A stretch of DNA of 64,000 nt, taken from an uncultured Planctomycetota bacterium (GTDB taxonomy: Bacteria > Planctomycetota > Planctomycetia > Pirellulales > Thermoguttaceae). This document shows positions 40,351 to 49,374 of this stretch, one piece after another. Under the pieces are notes generated by a model, which saw only the letters and a program-made list of their open reading frames with translations, was not told where the DNA came from and made no database searches. Position numbers and translations under genes: made by a program. The stretch spans positions 1 through 64,000 of the forward strand of contig CADACS010000004.1 in the NCBI GenBank assembly GCA_902786505.1, written 5' to 3'. Every line of letters begins with the position of its first letter. Positions within the stretch are counted from its first letter, which is position 1.

Positions 40351-43300
40351 TTATTTGAGCGAGACCTGCTCGCCGTTTATTTCGACCGCGCCTTGCTCGA
40401 CGAGGCACGCGAGCGCCGCTTCGAGCGCTTCGCCCGCCGTCTTGCCGACGCGCGTTACGCCGCACTGCTCCGCTATCGCGCGGAACAGCCCGTTCTTATC
40501 GGCAGAGATATTCTCCTTGAGAATCTGGAGCATGCCCGCGGCCAGCTCTTCCGGCGCGATATGCTTAATCTCGCGCTGAACGTCGCCCGGCGCCCGGAAC
40601 TGAACTTCCGGCCCGTCCGAAAGATAGAGGAACCCGTTCTTGCGAACGATTCCGTAACGCTCGTAGCCGAGCATCTTTTCGTCGAATTCGCGCTGTACGA
40701 CCGCGGTAACCTTCTCGCGTCCGAAGAAGGGCGCGATTCTCTTGAGGAGCGAATCTTCCGCGACGGGCGCCTCGACTTCCAGAATCTCGCGCACGACCGC
40801 TCTAAATCCTTCCTTGCCGCGCCGTTGGAAAGCGCCGGCGATATCCGCTTCCTTATAGGTCGGGAACGCGGCTTTCTCTTCGACGACGGCCTCTTCGTAG
40901 CTCTCTTTCGGGGCCTCGATTACCGGTTCGGGCTCCTTCTTCGGGCGCCCTTCGGCGGCGCTTCTCGCCTCGGCTAAAAGGCGCTCCTGTTCCGCGGCCT
41001 TATTGCGGAACCAGTCGGTCGACCAGAGCCGGTAATAGCGCCAGCCCATGCGCTGGAGGACTTCCCGCCGGAGCCGGTCGCGGTCGCGCGCGTTTCGCGC
41101 GGAGCGGTAAGTCGCGCCGTCGGACTCGATTGCGAGCGCGTAGTCGGAGCCGCCGGGCGCCTTGACCCCGACGTCAATTTTGAAGTCGGAGAAGCCGATC
41201 TGCGTATCGACGTCGAATCCGTTCGCGCGGAGAAATTCGCCCACTTCCATTTCGAAGTCGGCGGCCGCGCGCTCAAATTCGCTCCCTTTTGCGGGCGATT
41301 CGAGCGCGCCTTCTCCGTTCTCGGCGAAGTTCAGGTATTCGCGGAGCAGTCTTGCGCCCTCGGACGACGTCCGTTTCAGGTCGATATCCGTATAGCGCAT
41401 CGAGGAGACGAGCTGCACGTTCTGTTTCGCGCGCGTTACGGCGACGTTCAGGCGCCGCTCGCCACCCACGCGGTTGAGCGGCCCGAAGTTGTGCAGCAGC
41501 TTCCCTTGCGCGTCAAGCCCGTACGCCGTACTGAAGATAATTGTGTCCCGTTCGTCCCCCTGAACCGTTTCGAGATTCTTAACGAAGAAGGGCTCCTCGG
41601 CGTCTTTTCGGAAGAAGGACTCCTTCTCCGGCTCGTTCTGGCGCCGCTTGGCCAGAATCCGCTCGATGAGATCCTGCTGCGCGATACTGAACGCGACGAC
41701 GCCGAGACTCCGATTCGGGAATTTCTCGATATTCTCGTAGATCAGATCGACGACAAATTCCGCCTCTTTCCTGTTCGTGTGCGACTTGCGGTCGAAGACG
41801 CCGTCGACGTGGAAGTAGTCGACGCCGGTCCCTTTCGCGTCCGCTTTCGGAGACGGGAACGTAACGAGATCGCCGTCGTAGAAGTTCTTATTGGAGAACG
41901 TAATGAGCTCTTCGTGCCGGCTCCGGTAGTGCCAGCGGAGCCGGAGCTGGCGCATGGACGTCGAGCACAGGTCCAGAATCGACTCGAAGTCGGTAATATC
42001 GTCGGCTTCGTCGTCGGAACCGTCGGCGCCGCTCGACGCGTTAAAGAAGTTGCTCGGGGGCATCTGACGGGAGTCGCCGACGACAATGAGCTGGTCGGCG
42101 CGGTAGATGGCGCCGACGGCGTCCTGCGGAAAGATCTGGGACGCTTCGTCGAATATGACGACGTCGAAATGAACGGCGTTCGGCGCGAGAAACGCGCTCA
42201 CGCTCAGCGGCGACATGAGAAAGCACGGCTTAATGCGCTGAACGAGCTCGCCCGTCTCGGCGAGCAGCGTTCGGACGCTCTTCTGCTTGCGCTTCTTTTC
42301 GCCTTCCCGGAGCAGGGTCGCCAGCGCGCTTCCGGGCGCGATAATATCGGTGGACGGGCGTTTTTCCGACAGTTCGGCGCGAATCTTCGCTTTACTGATC
42401 TCAAACTGCTCGACGTCCTTTTCCGAAAAGATCTGAATCGCTTTATCTTGCGAGACGCGGCTGAACGCCGTCAGGACGGGCGCGCTCGAGAGAATCGAGT
42501 CGATCCACTGGTAGTAGAAGAGCTTTTTGAACGCGGGGACGATCTTGTCCGGCTCGACCTGCTGTTCGATCGCCTTATCGACAAACGGCGCGATCTCTTT
42601 CTCGGCGAGCGACGCCAATAACTGCCGGAAATGCCGCCAGTTATCGAGCGCGTCCACGTTGGCCAGACAACCCTGAAGGCGTTCGAGCGCCGTCGCGCAC
42701 GGGCATGCGTTGATATTGAAAACCGCGCCGTCGAACGCGCCGGTCAGGAACTGGAGCGCGCCCGAATCGCAGCCGGCAAACGCGTCGCCGAGCCGCTTGG
42801 CGTATCCGGCGAACGCGTCCTTTTCGGACGTCAGGTCGGCCGCCTGCGCTAAACTGCCGAACGAGAGCCCTTTTGAGTAGGCGACGTCGAGCGCGGTCAG
42901 CTGGTTCGCGAGATAGTCCCAGTCGGTCTTAACGCCGTCGCAGGCGGGCCCCAGGAGCGGCTTGACGGGCGTTTCCTCGGCCGCGAATTCCTCGCTCTTC
43001 TGCTGGAACGCGGCGAGCCGTTCCGCGGCGGCGCGCGCCTGCTTATAAGACGGCTTCTTACCGTCTTTTCGGCACAGGCGCAGGTCGGCGGCGAGCTGTT
43101 TGTATTCGGAGCTGAAAATGCGCGAAAAGACGCTCGCGAACTGCTTGGCGATCTTCTTATAGAGGGTCGGGCCGTCGAGCTTATAGACGTCGGGGTCGTA
43201 TTCGGCGTCGAGCGCGGTCCGCGCGGCGGTTATCTCGCCGGCGAGCGCGCGCAGCTTCGCCGCGGCGGCGTACGCCTTATCGAAGTTCTCTTTCGTAAGG

Positions 43301-45111
43301 AGGGCCGGCGTGAGGACTTTCGACTCTGCGGCGAACTCGAAGAACGACTTCCAGACGCGCGCGCCGTCGACCGATTCACACTGAACGCCGTACTTCTGCG
43401 CGATCTCCTGCGCGACCGGCGTCAGCGCCTGTAGAAACTGAACGGCCTTGGCGACGTTCGTCTTGACTTCGGCTTTCGCCTGATACGACGCGTCCTCCTG
43501 AACGAACCCGTGCCACGGATTCTGCTTATAGTCGTAACCGACCGTCGGAACGTAGCTTACATACTGATCCAGCAGGGACGCGGCGTCCGTTAAGAACGCT
43601 TCCCCTTTCTCGGCGATTTTCGGAACCGACCACACGACGTCGGGCGCGGCCCGGAACGCGGCGTGCGCTTCGTAGAGCTCGTAGAGACTCGTTCCGATCA
43701 CGGGCCGCTCTTTGTGCAGCTCTTCGGCGTACGCGTCGAGCTGGGCGCGCGTTCTGTCCTTTTCGGCGATAACCGCGTCCGCTTTCGGAGAGACGGAACT
43801 CTTGCCGGCGCGGAGGGTATGGCACAGATCCGCGATGAAATCTTTCTTATTCGCCTTATGACTGTGGAGCTCGAGGCAGAATTCCGCCAAGCCCGCCTTT
43901 CTGAGCTTGTCGTAGACGACGTTGAGCGCCGCGAGCTTTTCGGAGACAAAGAGCACCTTTTTGCCGTCCCCGAGACATTCCGCGACAATATTGGTAATCG
44001 TCTGGCTCTTGCCGGTTCCCGGCGGGCCCTGCAGTACGAAGCTCTTGCCGGCCTTGGCCATCTGAATCGCCTCCATCTGACTGGAGTCGGCGTCGACGAC
44101 GCTGTGGAGCTCGGCGAGCGGATTCGCGACGCGCGCGTCGGCGGCGGCGTCCGGCTCCTGCTCGATCGGCTCGCCCAGGAGCGCGCGCACGTTCCTATTG
44201 GCGAGAATCGTACCCGCGTTGTCCTTTAAGTCGCGGTACATATTGATTTTGAGGAACGAGAAGATTCCGATTTTGCATTCGGAGGTCACGGTCCAGCGCA
44301 GCTTCGCGACGGTCGCGCGCACCTTTTCGAGATAGGCGCCAAGCCCTTCGTCGGCGTATTCCGGGAGCTTAATTCCGTGCTCGGAGTCGAGCTTATAGGC
44401 GAACGTCGGATTGATAACGATATCGTCTTCGAGCGACTTGATATAGTACGAATCGACGGAAGATTTCTGACTGAGCTGAATGGGAACGAGGAGAATAGGC
44501 GCGTGAAAGACGGAACTCGACGTTTCGCTCTCTTTCCAGTTGATAAAGCCGAACGCCATGTACGCGACGTTAACGCCCGTCTCTTCAATGAATTCGCGCG
44601 TCTTTTTATCGATCTTTATGAGCGACGCGATCGGATTGCCCGAAATACTGTAGACGAGAAGCTGGCTCTGCCGCTTAATCTTAGGGGAATATTTTTCGAG
44701 AAACTCGGCTTTCTTCGCGTCCTCGCCGGGATCCTCCGGGGGCGCCGGCTCGGCAGGCGTCACTTCGGGCGTCACTTCGGGCGTCTCTTCGGGCGCCGCG
44801 CTTTCGGCGGGCGCAGTTTCTTCCGCGGCCGGCTCGGCGGCTTTCGGCTCGCTCTCGGCCTTTTGCGGCGCCTCTTCGGGCTCGGGCTGCGTTTCTTCGG
44901 GCGCGTCGAGCAGGTCGTCGTCTTCCTCGACGATTTTCGGATCAAAGACCTCGAACGCGGTCGCGCCGTCGATCTTTTCAAAGAGGGCGTCCGGATCGGG
45001 GAGCAGGACCTCGACGGTCGACGCTTTGGTATCCTTGAAGTTAATGAGATTATTCCGCTTGCCGGTATCCAAGAGCAAGTCGGCCCATTTGTCCAGTTTT
45101 TTCGTATCCAA
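40351..45111 (-). CDS. DUF4011-type SF1 helicase with nuclease-like domain
   Basis: A 1586-residue cytoplasmic protein. It opens with the DUF4011 region (WADLLLDTGKRNNLINF), has an acidic Glu/Pro/Ala linker (about 65-125), Walker A GPPGTGKS at 362-369, Walker B VIFDEASQIFPQDAVGA near 980, ALNVVYDKL and later SF1 motifs (VTRAKQNVQLV, VQGDERDTIIFSTAYG), then a Vsr/PD-(D/E)xK-like domain near 1280-1350 (GFSDFKIDVGV...YALAIESDG...RRREVLQRMGWRYYRLWS, approximate) and a C-terminal DUF3320-like region. The start is TTG with GGAGG upstream. Proteins of this build occur in anti-phage islands and resemble Upf1/Dna2-type helicase-nucleases. Being near the Cas13d-like gene it suggests a defence neighbourhood. 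Confidence 0.85.
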   Translation of the reverse strand: MDTKKLDKWADLLLDTGKRNNLINFKDTKASTVEVLLPDPDALFEKIDGATAFEVFDPKIVEEDDDLLDAPEETQPEPEEAPQKAESEPKAAEPAAEETAPAESAAPEETPEVTPEVTPAEPAPPEDPGEDAKKAEFLEKYSPKIKRQSQLLVYSISGNPIASLIKIDKKTREFIEETGVNVAYMAFGFINWKESETSSSVFHAPILLVPIQLSQKSSVDSYYIKSLEDDIVINPTFAYKLDSEHGIKLPEYADEGLGAYLEKVRATVAKLRWTVTSECKIGIFSFLKINMYRDLKDNAGTILANRNVRALLGEPIEQEPDAAADARVANPLAELHSVVDADSSQMEAIQMAKAGKSFVLQGPPGTGKSQTITNIVAECLGDGKKVLFVSEKLAALNVVYDKLRKAGLAEFCLELHSHKANKKDFIADLCHTLRAGKSSVSPKADAVIAEKDRTRAQLDAYAEELHKERPVIGTSLYELYEAHAAFRAAPDVVWSVPKIAEKGEAFLTDAASLLDQYVSYVPTVGYDYKQNPWHGFVQEDASYQAKAEVKTNVAKAVQFLQALTPVAQEIAQKYGVQCESVDGARVWKSFFEFAAESKVLTPALLTKENFDKAYAAAAKLRALAGEITAARTALDAEYDPDVYKLDGPTLYKKIAKQFASVFSRIFSSEYKQLAADLRLCRKDGKKPSYKQARAAAERLAAFQQKSEEFAAEETPVKPLLGPACDGVKTDWDYLANQLTALDVAYSKGLSFGSLAQAADLTSEKDAFAGYAKRLGDAFAGCDSGALQFLTGAFDGAVFNINACPCATALERLQGCLANVDALDNWRHFRQLLASLAEKEIAPFVDKAIEQQVEPDKIVPAFKKLFYYQWIDSILSSAPVLTAFSRVSQDKAIQIFSEKDVEQFEISKAKIRAELSEKRPSTDIIAPGSALATLLREGEKKRKQKSVRTLLAETGELVQRIKPCFLMSPLSVSAFLAPNAVHFDVVIFDEASQIFPQDAVGAIYRADQLIVVGDSRQMPPSNFFNASSGADGSDDEADDITDFESILDLCSTSMRQLRLRWHYRSRHEELITFSNKNFYDGDLVTFPSPKADAKGTGVDYFHVDGVFDRKSHTNRKEAEFVVDLIYENIEKFPNRSLGVVAFSIAQQDLIERILAKRRQNEPEKESFFRKDAEEPFFVKNLETVQGDERDTIIFSTAYGLDAQGKLLHNFGPLNRVGGERRLNVAVTRAKQNVQLVSSMRYTDIDLKRTSSEGARLLREYLNFAENGEGALESPAKGSEFERAAADFEMEVGEFLRANGFDVDTQIGFSDFKIDVGVKAPGGSDYALAIESDGATYRSARNARDRDRLRREVLQRMGWRYYRLWSTDWFRNKAAEQERLLAEARSAAEGRPKKEPEPVIEAPKESYEEAVVEEKAAFPTYKEADIAGAFQRRGKEGFRAVVREILEVEAPVAEDSLLKRIAPFFGREKVTAVVQREFDEKMLGYERYGIVRKNGFLYLSDGPEVQFRAPGDVQREIKHIAPEELAAGMLQILKENISADKNGLFRAIAEQCGVTRVGKTAGEALEAALACLVEQGAVEINGEQVSLK

Positions 45112-45311
45112 AGTATCTCGCCTCCGAACGCGCGCGGCTGAATTGCGCGGCGCTAACCGTTCCGCGGACCGGCGCCGCGGATTCCCCGTACGGCGGCCGC
45201 GAACCGAACGCGCGGCGCCGAATTGACGTTAGTATAGCGCGTCGGAACTCTTTGCTCAAGTTTTCGGGCGCAATTCTTAACGAAGTTCTGAAATTTTACC
45301 GTCGCGGAAAC

Positions 45312-45347
45312 AAAAAAACGGGCGCCCGGCGTTTGCCGGACGTCCGT
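45312..45347 (-). terminator. Terminator of the beta-helix operon
   Basis: A near-perfect 13-bp stem (45318-45330, 45335-45347; GCCGG core, GTTT loop). On the minus strand it is followed by seven Ts. Confidence 0.7.
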
Positions 45348-45401
45348 CGCGTCTGAATATCGAAACCGCCCCGCGGGCTCGCTCCTCCTCCGAGCCGCGA
45401 A

Positions 45402-47210
45402 TTACGCGCGCGCGGAAACGGAGACCGGCGCGTAGAAGACGATCGGATTCCCGGCCGCGAGCGCGACCGTAACTTTAATCTGATACTCCCCTTCCTTCTC
45501 GAAGAGCGGATAGGTCCGCGTGTCGGGCGTGAGTACGAAATTATATCCGACGCCGTCGGCGGTCCACGCGTCGGAAGTCTGAACGGAGGCGAGCACGCAG
45601 TCGGCGCCCGCGTCGACGTTCTCGTGGCCCGGAACCGGCGTTACGAGCTCGTCGAACAGCCCGTTGGTCGCGCGGCTGCAAGTATAGGTTACGGAAACGA
45701 CGTTCGTTCCGTCGTTTATGAGCGGCGCGTCCGAATCGAACGCGTCGAAGATTCTCGCCAAAACGGTTACGCTCTGTCCGGTCATAACGGACGCGGTTAC
45801 GCCAACGGTCGCCACAACAGCCTCCCAATTCCGCGCCGCTCTTTCGGCGGCGGTTACCATCGCGACGACGCTGAACTGAGTTCCGGCGCAGGTTCGCGCG
45901 TCGCCGTATACGAACCGTTCGCCGTCGAACGCGCGGAACGAAACGCGGCCCGCGCAGCCTGCGACCGTAATAGGAGAAACCGCCGCGTTTGCCGCGACGG
46001 TCGTCCATACGCCGCCCGTCTCGCGCTGAATAAGCGCGCCGCGTTCCGGAACTTGCGCCGTCCACGCGACGCGAACGGCGTCCGATCCGACCGCGGCGGC
46101 GGTCAGCGCGGTAATTCCGGCCCCGTATCCGCAGCGCTCGACGTTCGTAAACGCCGCGCCGGCGGAACATTCGAACGAAGGGGCGGCGAGAAATCCGTTC
46201 GTCTCCGAGCGCACGGCCGCGGCCCCGACCGACGCGGATTCGCGCGCGGCCAGAATTCGATCGGGCCCGACGAACGTCGCGACGGCGCCGTCGGCAATTT
46301 CGACGCAATCGACTTCGACGTCGCGCGTTATCCGCGTTTCGGCGTCGGCGCGCGCGACGAACCACGCGCCCTCGTAGGCGCCGAGCGCGCCGCCCGGCCT
46401 GCGCGGTCGGCCGAGCGCGTCGAAGTAGTCGGCCGCGTTGAGCACGGAGCTCGCGCCGGTCAGGCACGGAGACGCGTCGGTCAGCCGCAAATCGAACGCG
46501 CGCCACGCGTTCGGAGTCCAGTCTTCAACGTCGAACGCGTCGGGAGGCGGGGCGGCGAATCCGCATTCGGACGGCGCGCGCGTCTCGATCTGCCCGGTCG
46601 CCGAGCCGATTATCGAATCGACGACGACCGGCCGCTCTTCGTCCTCCTGCACGCTCGAGACGTCCTTGCCGGCGTTCCCCGCGACCGTGCAGCGTGTAAT
46701 TTCCGACTGCCGCGCGGTCGCCGCGAACCGGATTCCTCCGGCGGCGGGTCCGGTTACCGCCCTGCCCCCGGTTACGACGCAGTCGCGAAACGCCGCGCGC
46801 CCTTTATAGACATAGGCGCATCCGCCGTAATTCGCCGCCTGACCGCCCGCAAAGAAGCACTCCTCGAACGCCGTAACCGCGGACGCGTGCGAGGAATAGA
46901 AGAGCCCGCCCCCCGCGGACGTCTTGCCGTCGACGAACCGGACGCGCCGAAAGACCGCCGCCGCGGCCGACGACGCGTTGAGGCATCGGACCGTCCCCTG
47001 ACCGTCGAGCTCGATCCAAAATTCGCCGCCGTCGCACGTTACGTCTTTGGTTATAACGAGCGGAGACGCGAGCGCTACGGCGATCACGTTCCCGCCCCAC
47101 GCGACGCCGGGATCCGGCGTCACGGAGTCGCCCGGCGCGGCGTTCGCGAGCGCCTGACGGAGCGATCCGCTCCCGCTGTCGGCGTTCGTCGTAAAGTAAA
47201 GCGTCGCCAT
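45402..47210 (-). CDS. Right-handed beta-helix protein
   Basis: A 602-residue protein. The N-terminus (TTNADSGSGSLRQALANAAPGD) and repeated strand-turn units (FRRVRFVDGKTSAGGGLFY, FEECFFAGGQAANYGGCAYV, FRDCVVTGGRAV) identify a parallel beta-helix of the pectate-lyase/adhesin type. The C-terminal part is a series of beta-sandwich-like segments. There is no N-terminal signal peptide, so it may be a structural or receptor-binding protein (tail-spike-like) or use another export route. AAAGGAAC precedes the ATG. It is the last gene of a four-gene minus-strand cluster (gaps 53, -4, 15). Confidence 0.75.
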   Translation of the reverse strand: MATLYFTTNADSGSGSLRQALANAAPGDSVTPDPGVAWGGNVIAVALASPLVITKDVTCDGGEFWIELDGQGTVRCLNASSAAAAVFRRVRFVDGKTSAGGGLFYSSHASAVTAFEECFFAGGQAANYGGCAYVYKGRAAFRDCVVTGGRAVTGPAAGGIRFAATARQSEITRCTVAGNAGKDVSSVQEDEERPVVVDSIIGSATGQIETRAPSECGFAAPPPDAFDVEDWTPNAWRAFDLRLTDASPCLTGASSVLNAADYFDALGRPRRPGGALGAYEGAWFVARADAETRITRDVEVDCVEIADGAVATFVGPDRILAARESASVGAAAVRSETNGFLAAPSFECSAGAAFTNVERCGYGAGITALTAAAVGSDAVRVAWTAQVPERGALIQRETGGVWTTVAANAAVSPITVAGCAGRVSFRAFDGERFVYGDARTCAGTQFSVVAMVTAAERAARNWEAVVATVGVTASVMTGQSVTVLARIFDAFDSDAPLINDGTNVVSVTYTCSRATNGLFDELVTPVPGHENVDAGADCVLASVQTSDAWTADGVGYNFVLTPDTRTYPLFEKEGEYQIKVTVALAAGNPIVFYAPVSVSARA

Positions 47211-47263
47211 AAGTTCCTTTCGCTAAAACTAATTCAGAAATTTGCCGCCGCGGGATTAAGACG

Positions 47264-47563
47264 TCAGAGCGTCTGATCGGGCGCCGGCTCCCTGTTCAGG
47301 GTCGCGCGCACGCGCAGCGTCATGGTCTGGCCGTCGGCAAGTTCTTCGCCCGGAATAACAAACGCGGTCGAATTGGCGCCGACGTCCGCGCCGACGCATT
47401 CGAGCACGCTCTTGGCCGCGTTCGCCGCCGTCTCTTTCTGCGCTTCCGTAATCGGGAGCCGCTCTTCTCCGTCGGCGCGCGACGCGGTCAGAATAATCAC
47501 CAGCGCGTCGCGCTGCGATTCCACCGAAGTAATAAGCTCGTTATATTCCCGCACGACCGTCAT
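47264..47563 (-). CDS. Small protein of unknown function
   Basis: A 99-residue soluble protein: helical N-terminus (REYNELITSVESQRDALVIIL), Ala-rich helix, then a beta segment. It overlaps the upstream gene by ATGA, so translation is coupled. No family recognised. Confidence 0.6.
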   Translation of the reverse strand: MTVVREYNELITSVESQRDALVIILTASRADGEERLPITEAQKETAANAAKSVLECVGADVGANSTAFVIPGEELADGQTMTLRVRATLNREPAPDQTL

Positions 47564-48210
47564 TTAGCGTCTCCTTTCGGCTCGGCGTCCGCGCGGCCCG
47601 ACGCGAGCGCGCGCATGAATTCGCGCGCCGCCGTTCGCGCTTTCGCGGCGCATTTAACGAGAACGGCAAGCGCGAGCCAGACCGCGAGCGCGGCGAAAAC
47701 GGCGCGCCAGGTCCCCGCGTCAATTCGAGCCGCCGCGCGCGGTTCCGAAGGCCGCGGGGCCGGAATCGGGTCGGCCGAAAGGGTCGGCGCGGGCGTCGGC
47801 TCCGGCTCCGGCGCGGGCGGCTGCGCTTGCGGTTCCTGCTCGGCGCGGCTTGCCGACGCGCGTTCGATCGCGGCGAGAATCTCGTCGGCGCGGTCGGGCG
47901 CGGGCGCGCGCGAGACGAGCGTCTCGATTCCCCGCGCAAGCTCCGTCTGCGTCTGGCGAATCGCGTCGAGCGTATCGCGGACCTCGCGAATCTGGCCGAG
48001 CGGGGTCTCTATTTCGAGCCGTCCGTTCTCTTTAACGGGCGGCTTGGCCGACAATCCCTTAGCGCCGTCGGCCAGTATCGGTTCGCACGAAGTCGCCGAC
48101 GCCGGATAGACGACGCGAATCTCCGAGGCCGGCTCCGACGCGCCGGCCGGCGCGCACGTCCACGCCGCCGCGAAAAGTGCGGCGCAATATAAAACGGCAG
48201 AAGTCTTCAT
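47560..48210 (-). CDS. Exported single-pass membrane protein
   Basis: A 216-residue protein with a signal peptide (YCAALFAAAWTCAPAGA), a coiled-coil-like stretch (REVRDTLDAIRQTQTELARGI), a Pro/Glu/Ala-rich linker and a C-terminal membrane segment (VFAALAVWLALAVLV) with a basic cytoplasmic tail. It might link a cell-surface structure to the membrane. Function unknown. Coupled to the 99-residue protein downstream. Confidence 0.65.
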   Translation of the reverse strand: MKTSAVLYCAALFAAAWTCAPAGASEPASEIRVVYPASATSCEPILADGAKGLSAKPPVKENGRLEIETPLGQIREVRDTLDAIRQTQTELARGIETLVSRAPAPDRADEILAAIERASASRAEQEPQAQPPAPEPEPTPAPTLSADPIPAPRPSEPRAAARIDAGTWRAVFAALAVWLALAVLVKCAAKARTAAREFMRALASGRADAEPKGDAK

Positions 48211-48225
48211 TTCTCTTTTCTCCTT

Positions 48226-49047
48226 CTATTCTTTCCGTACCGCAACCGCGCGCGTATTCGCGCAATCCTGACCGCCGCGGACGAATTCCAGCCAGTCCTC
48301 TTCGAGCTCGCCGAGGGACGCGTATCCGTAGAACCGCCATAGGGACAGATCGATATCGCCGGTCTCGCGGGTCAAGTCGAGCATAAAGGCGGCGAACCAT
48401 TTCGAGCCGCCGCGCGCAATGAGGAAATCGACGACTCCGAATCCTTCGGTATAGATCAGTCCGGCCCGGTCGTACCGATTCAAGCCGTAGAGCGCCGCCA
48501 AGGGCGCGAATTCGCCCGCCCGGTATCGCGCGCAGACCAGTTCCCGGAGCCGCGCGCGGGACGCGTACTCCGAATGCTGCGCAAGTCCTTCGTTGAGCAT
48601 AAGATCAAAATTCTTATGCAGATAGTAGAAGAAGAACGCGTGCGTGAGCTCGTGATCGAGCGTCGCGCCGACCGACTCGTCCAACGTCTGAAAGATCGCG
48701 ACTTCCGTTACGTTCGGCTCGGCGTACTCGGTATAACCCGCGACGGCGCCGCCACGGTTCGGCGCGTACCGGACCGGAAAGACGCGCCAGTATTCCGGCG
48801 TTCCGTACCGCTCTTCGAGCGCGCGGACAATCGCGTCGCACCTGCGGCCGATTTCGGCCGCGTTCGGGCCGGCGACGCGCACGTACTCGGACCGGTATTC
48901 CGGAACGCGGCGCCCAAATTCCGTTTCCGTTCGGGTTAGGCGTTCCCCGTCCGGCTCGGCCCCGCGCGCCGCCGCCAGCCAAAAGACCGCGAGCGCGAGC
49001 GCGTATCCGACGAGGAACGCCGCTTTCCACAAGAGATTTCTTTTCAT
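48226..49047 (-). CDS. Membrane-anchored gluzincin metallopeptidase
   Basis: A 273-residue protein with an N-terminal anchor (KAAFLVGYALALAVFWLAA) and a zincin site: LDHELTHAFF (HExxH, about residue 138) and a downstream NEGLAQHSE Glu, the peptidase MA-like pattern related to DUF1570. It probably acts outside the membrane. It is first in the cluster that also encodes the coiled-coil membrane protein, the small protein and the beta-helix protein, and may process one of them. A second gluzincin lies near 55 kb. Confidence 0.8.
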   Translation of the reverse strand: MKRNLLWKAAFLVGYALALAVFWLAAARGAEPDGERLTRTETEFGRRVPEYRSEYVRVAGPNAAEIGRRCDAIVRALEERYGTPEYWRVFPVRYAPNRGGAVAGYTEYAEPNVTEVAIFQTLDESVGATLDHELTHAFFFYYLHKNFDLMLNEGLAQHSEYASRARLRELVCARYRAGEFAPLAALYGLNRYDRAGLIYTEGFGVVDFLIARGGSKWFAAFMLDLTRETGDIDLSLWRFYGYASLGELEEDWLEFVRGGQDCANTRAVAVRKE

Positions 49048-49146
49048 ATTCGCTCCTTTCCCAATAGAAAGAGTATCCCACCGCGATTATTGCGCGGCGA
49101 AAAGAAATATCCCGAAAAAGAGAACCGGCGGGGAGAAATTAAGAGA

Positions 49147-49350
49147 ATAAAAAAAACCGCCGAGAGTTTTATCTAGTTCGGCGTAATTCAAGCGAAGAAT
49201 AAAAAAACCGCGCCGAGAAATTTTGTCTCGTTCAACGCGATTCAGGCAGGAAACAAAAAAACCGCGCCAAGAAATTTTAGCCCGTTCGGCGTAATTCAGG
49301 CTGAAAATAAAAAACCGCGCCAAGAAATATATTATCTCTCGGCGCGGCAA
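49147..49350 (-). repeat. Tandem array of four terminator-like repeats
   Basis: Four units with a period of 51-54 bp share ACCGCGCC(A/G)AGAAATTTT...CGTTCGGCGTAATTCA (units begin near 49156, 49207, 49261 and 49314). On the minus strand each has a CGCCGA...TCGGCG-type stem followed by GTTTTTT. The last unit has a clean 7-bp stem CCGCGCC/GGCGCGG and directly follows the WYL gene, so at least this one should terminate its transcript. Confidence 0.75.
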
Positions 49351-49374
49351 TGCGTCGGCGGTTAAGAACCGCGT

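Noticed and set aside
45624-47276. 550-codon plus-strand ORF
   Set aside because: Shadow of the beta-helix gene, Arg-rich with no family features.
49147-49350. Regularly spaced repeats that could be taken for a CRISPR array
   Set aside because: The whole 51-54 bp unit is conserved, so there are no variable spacers; the units look like terminators.
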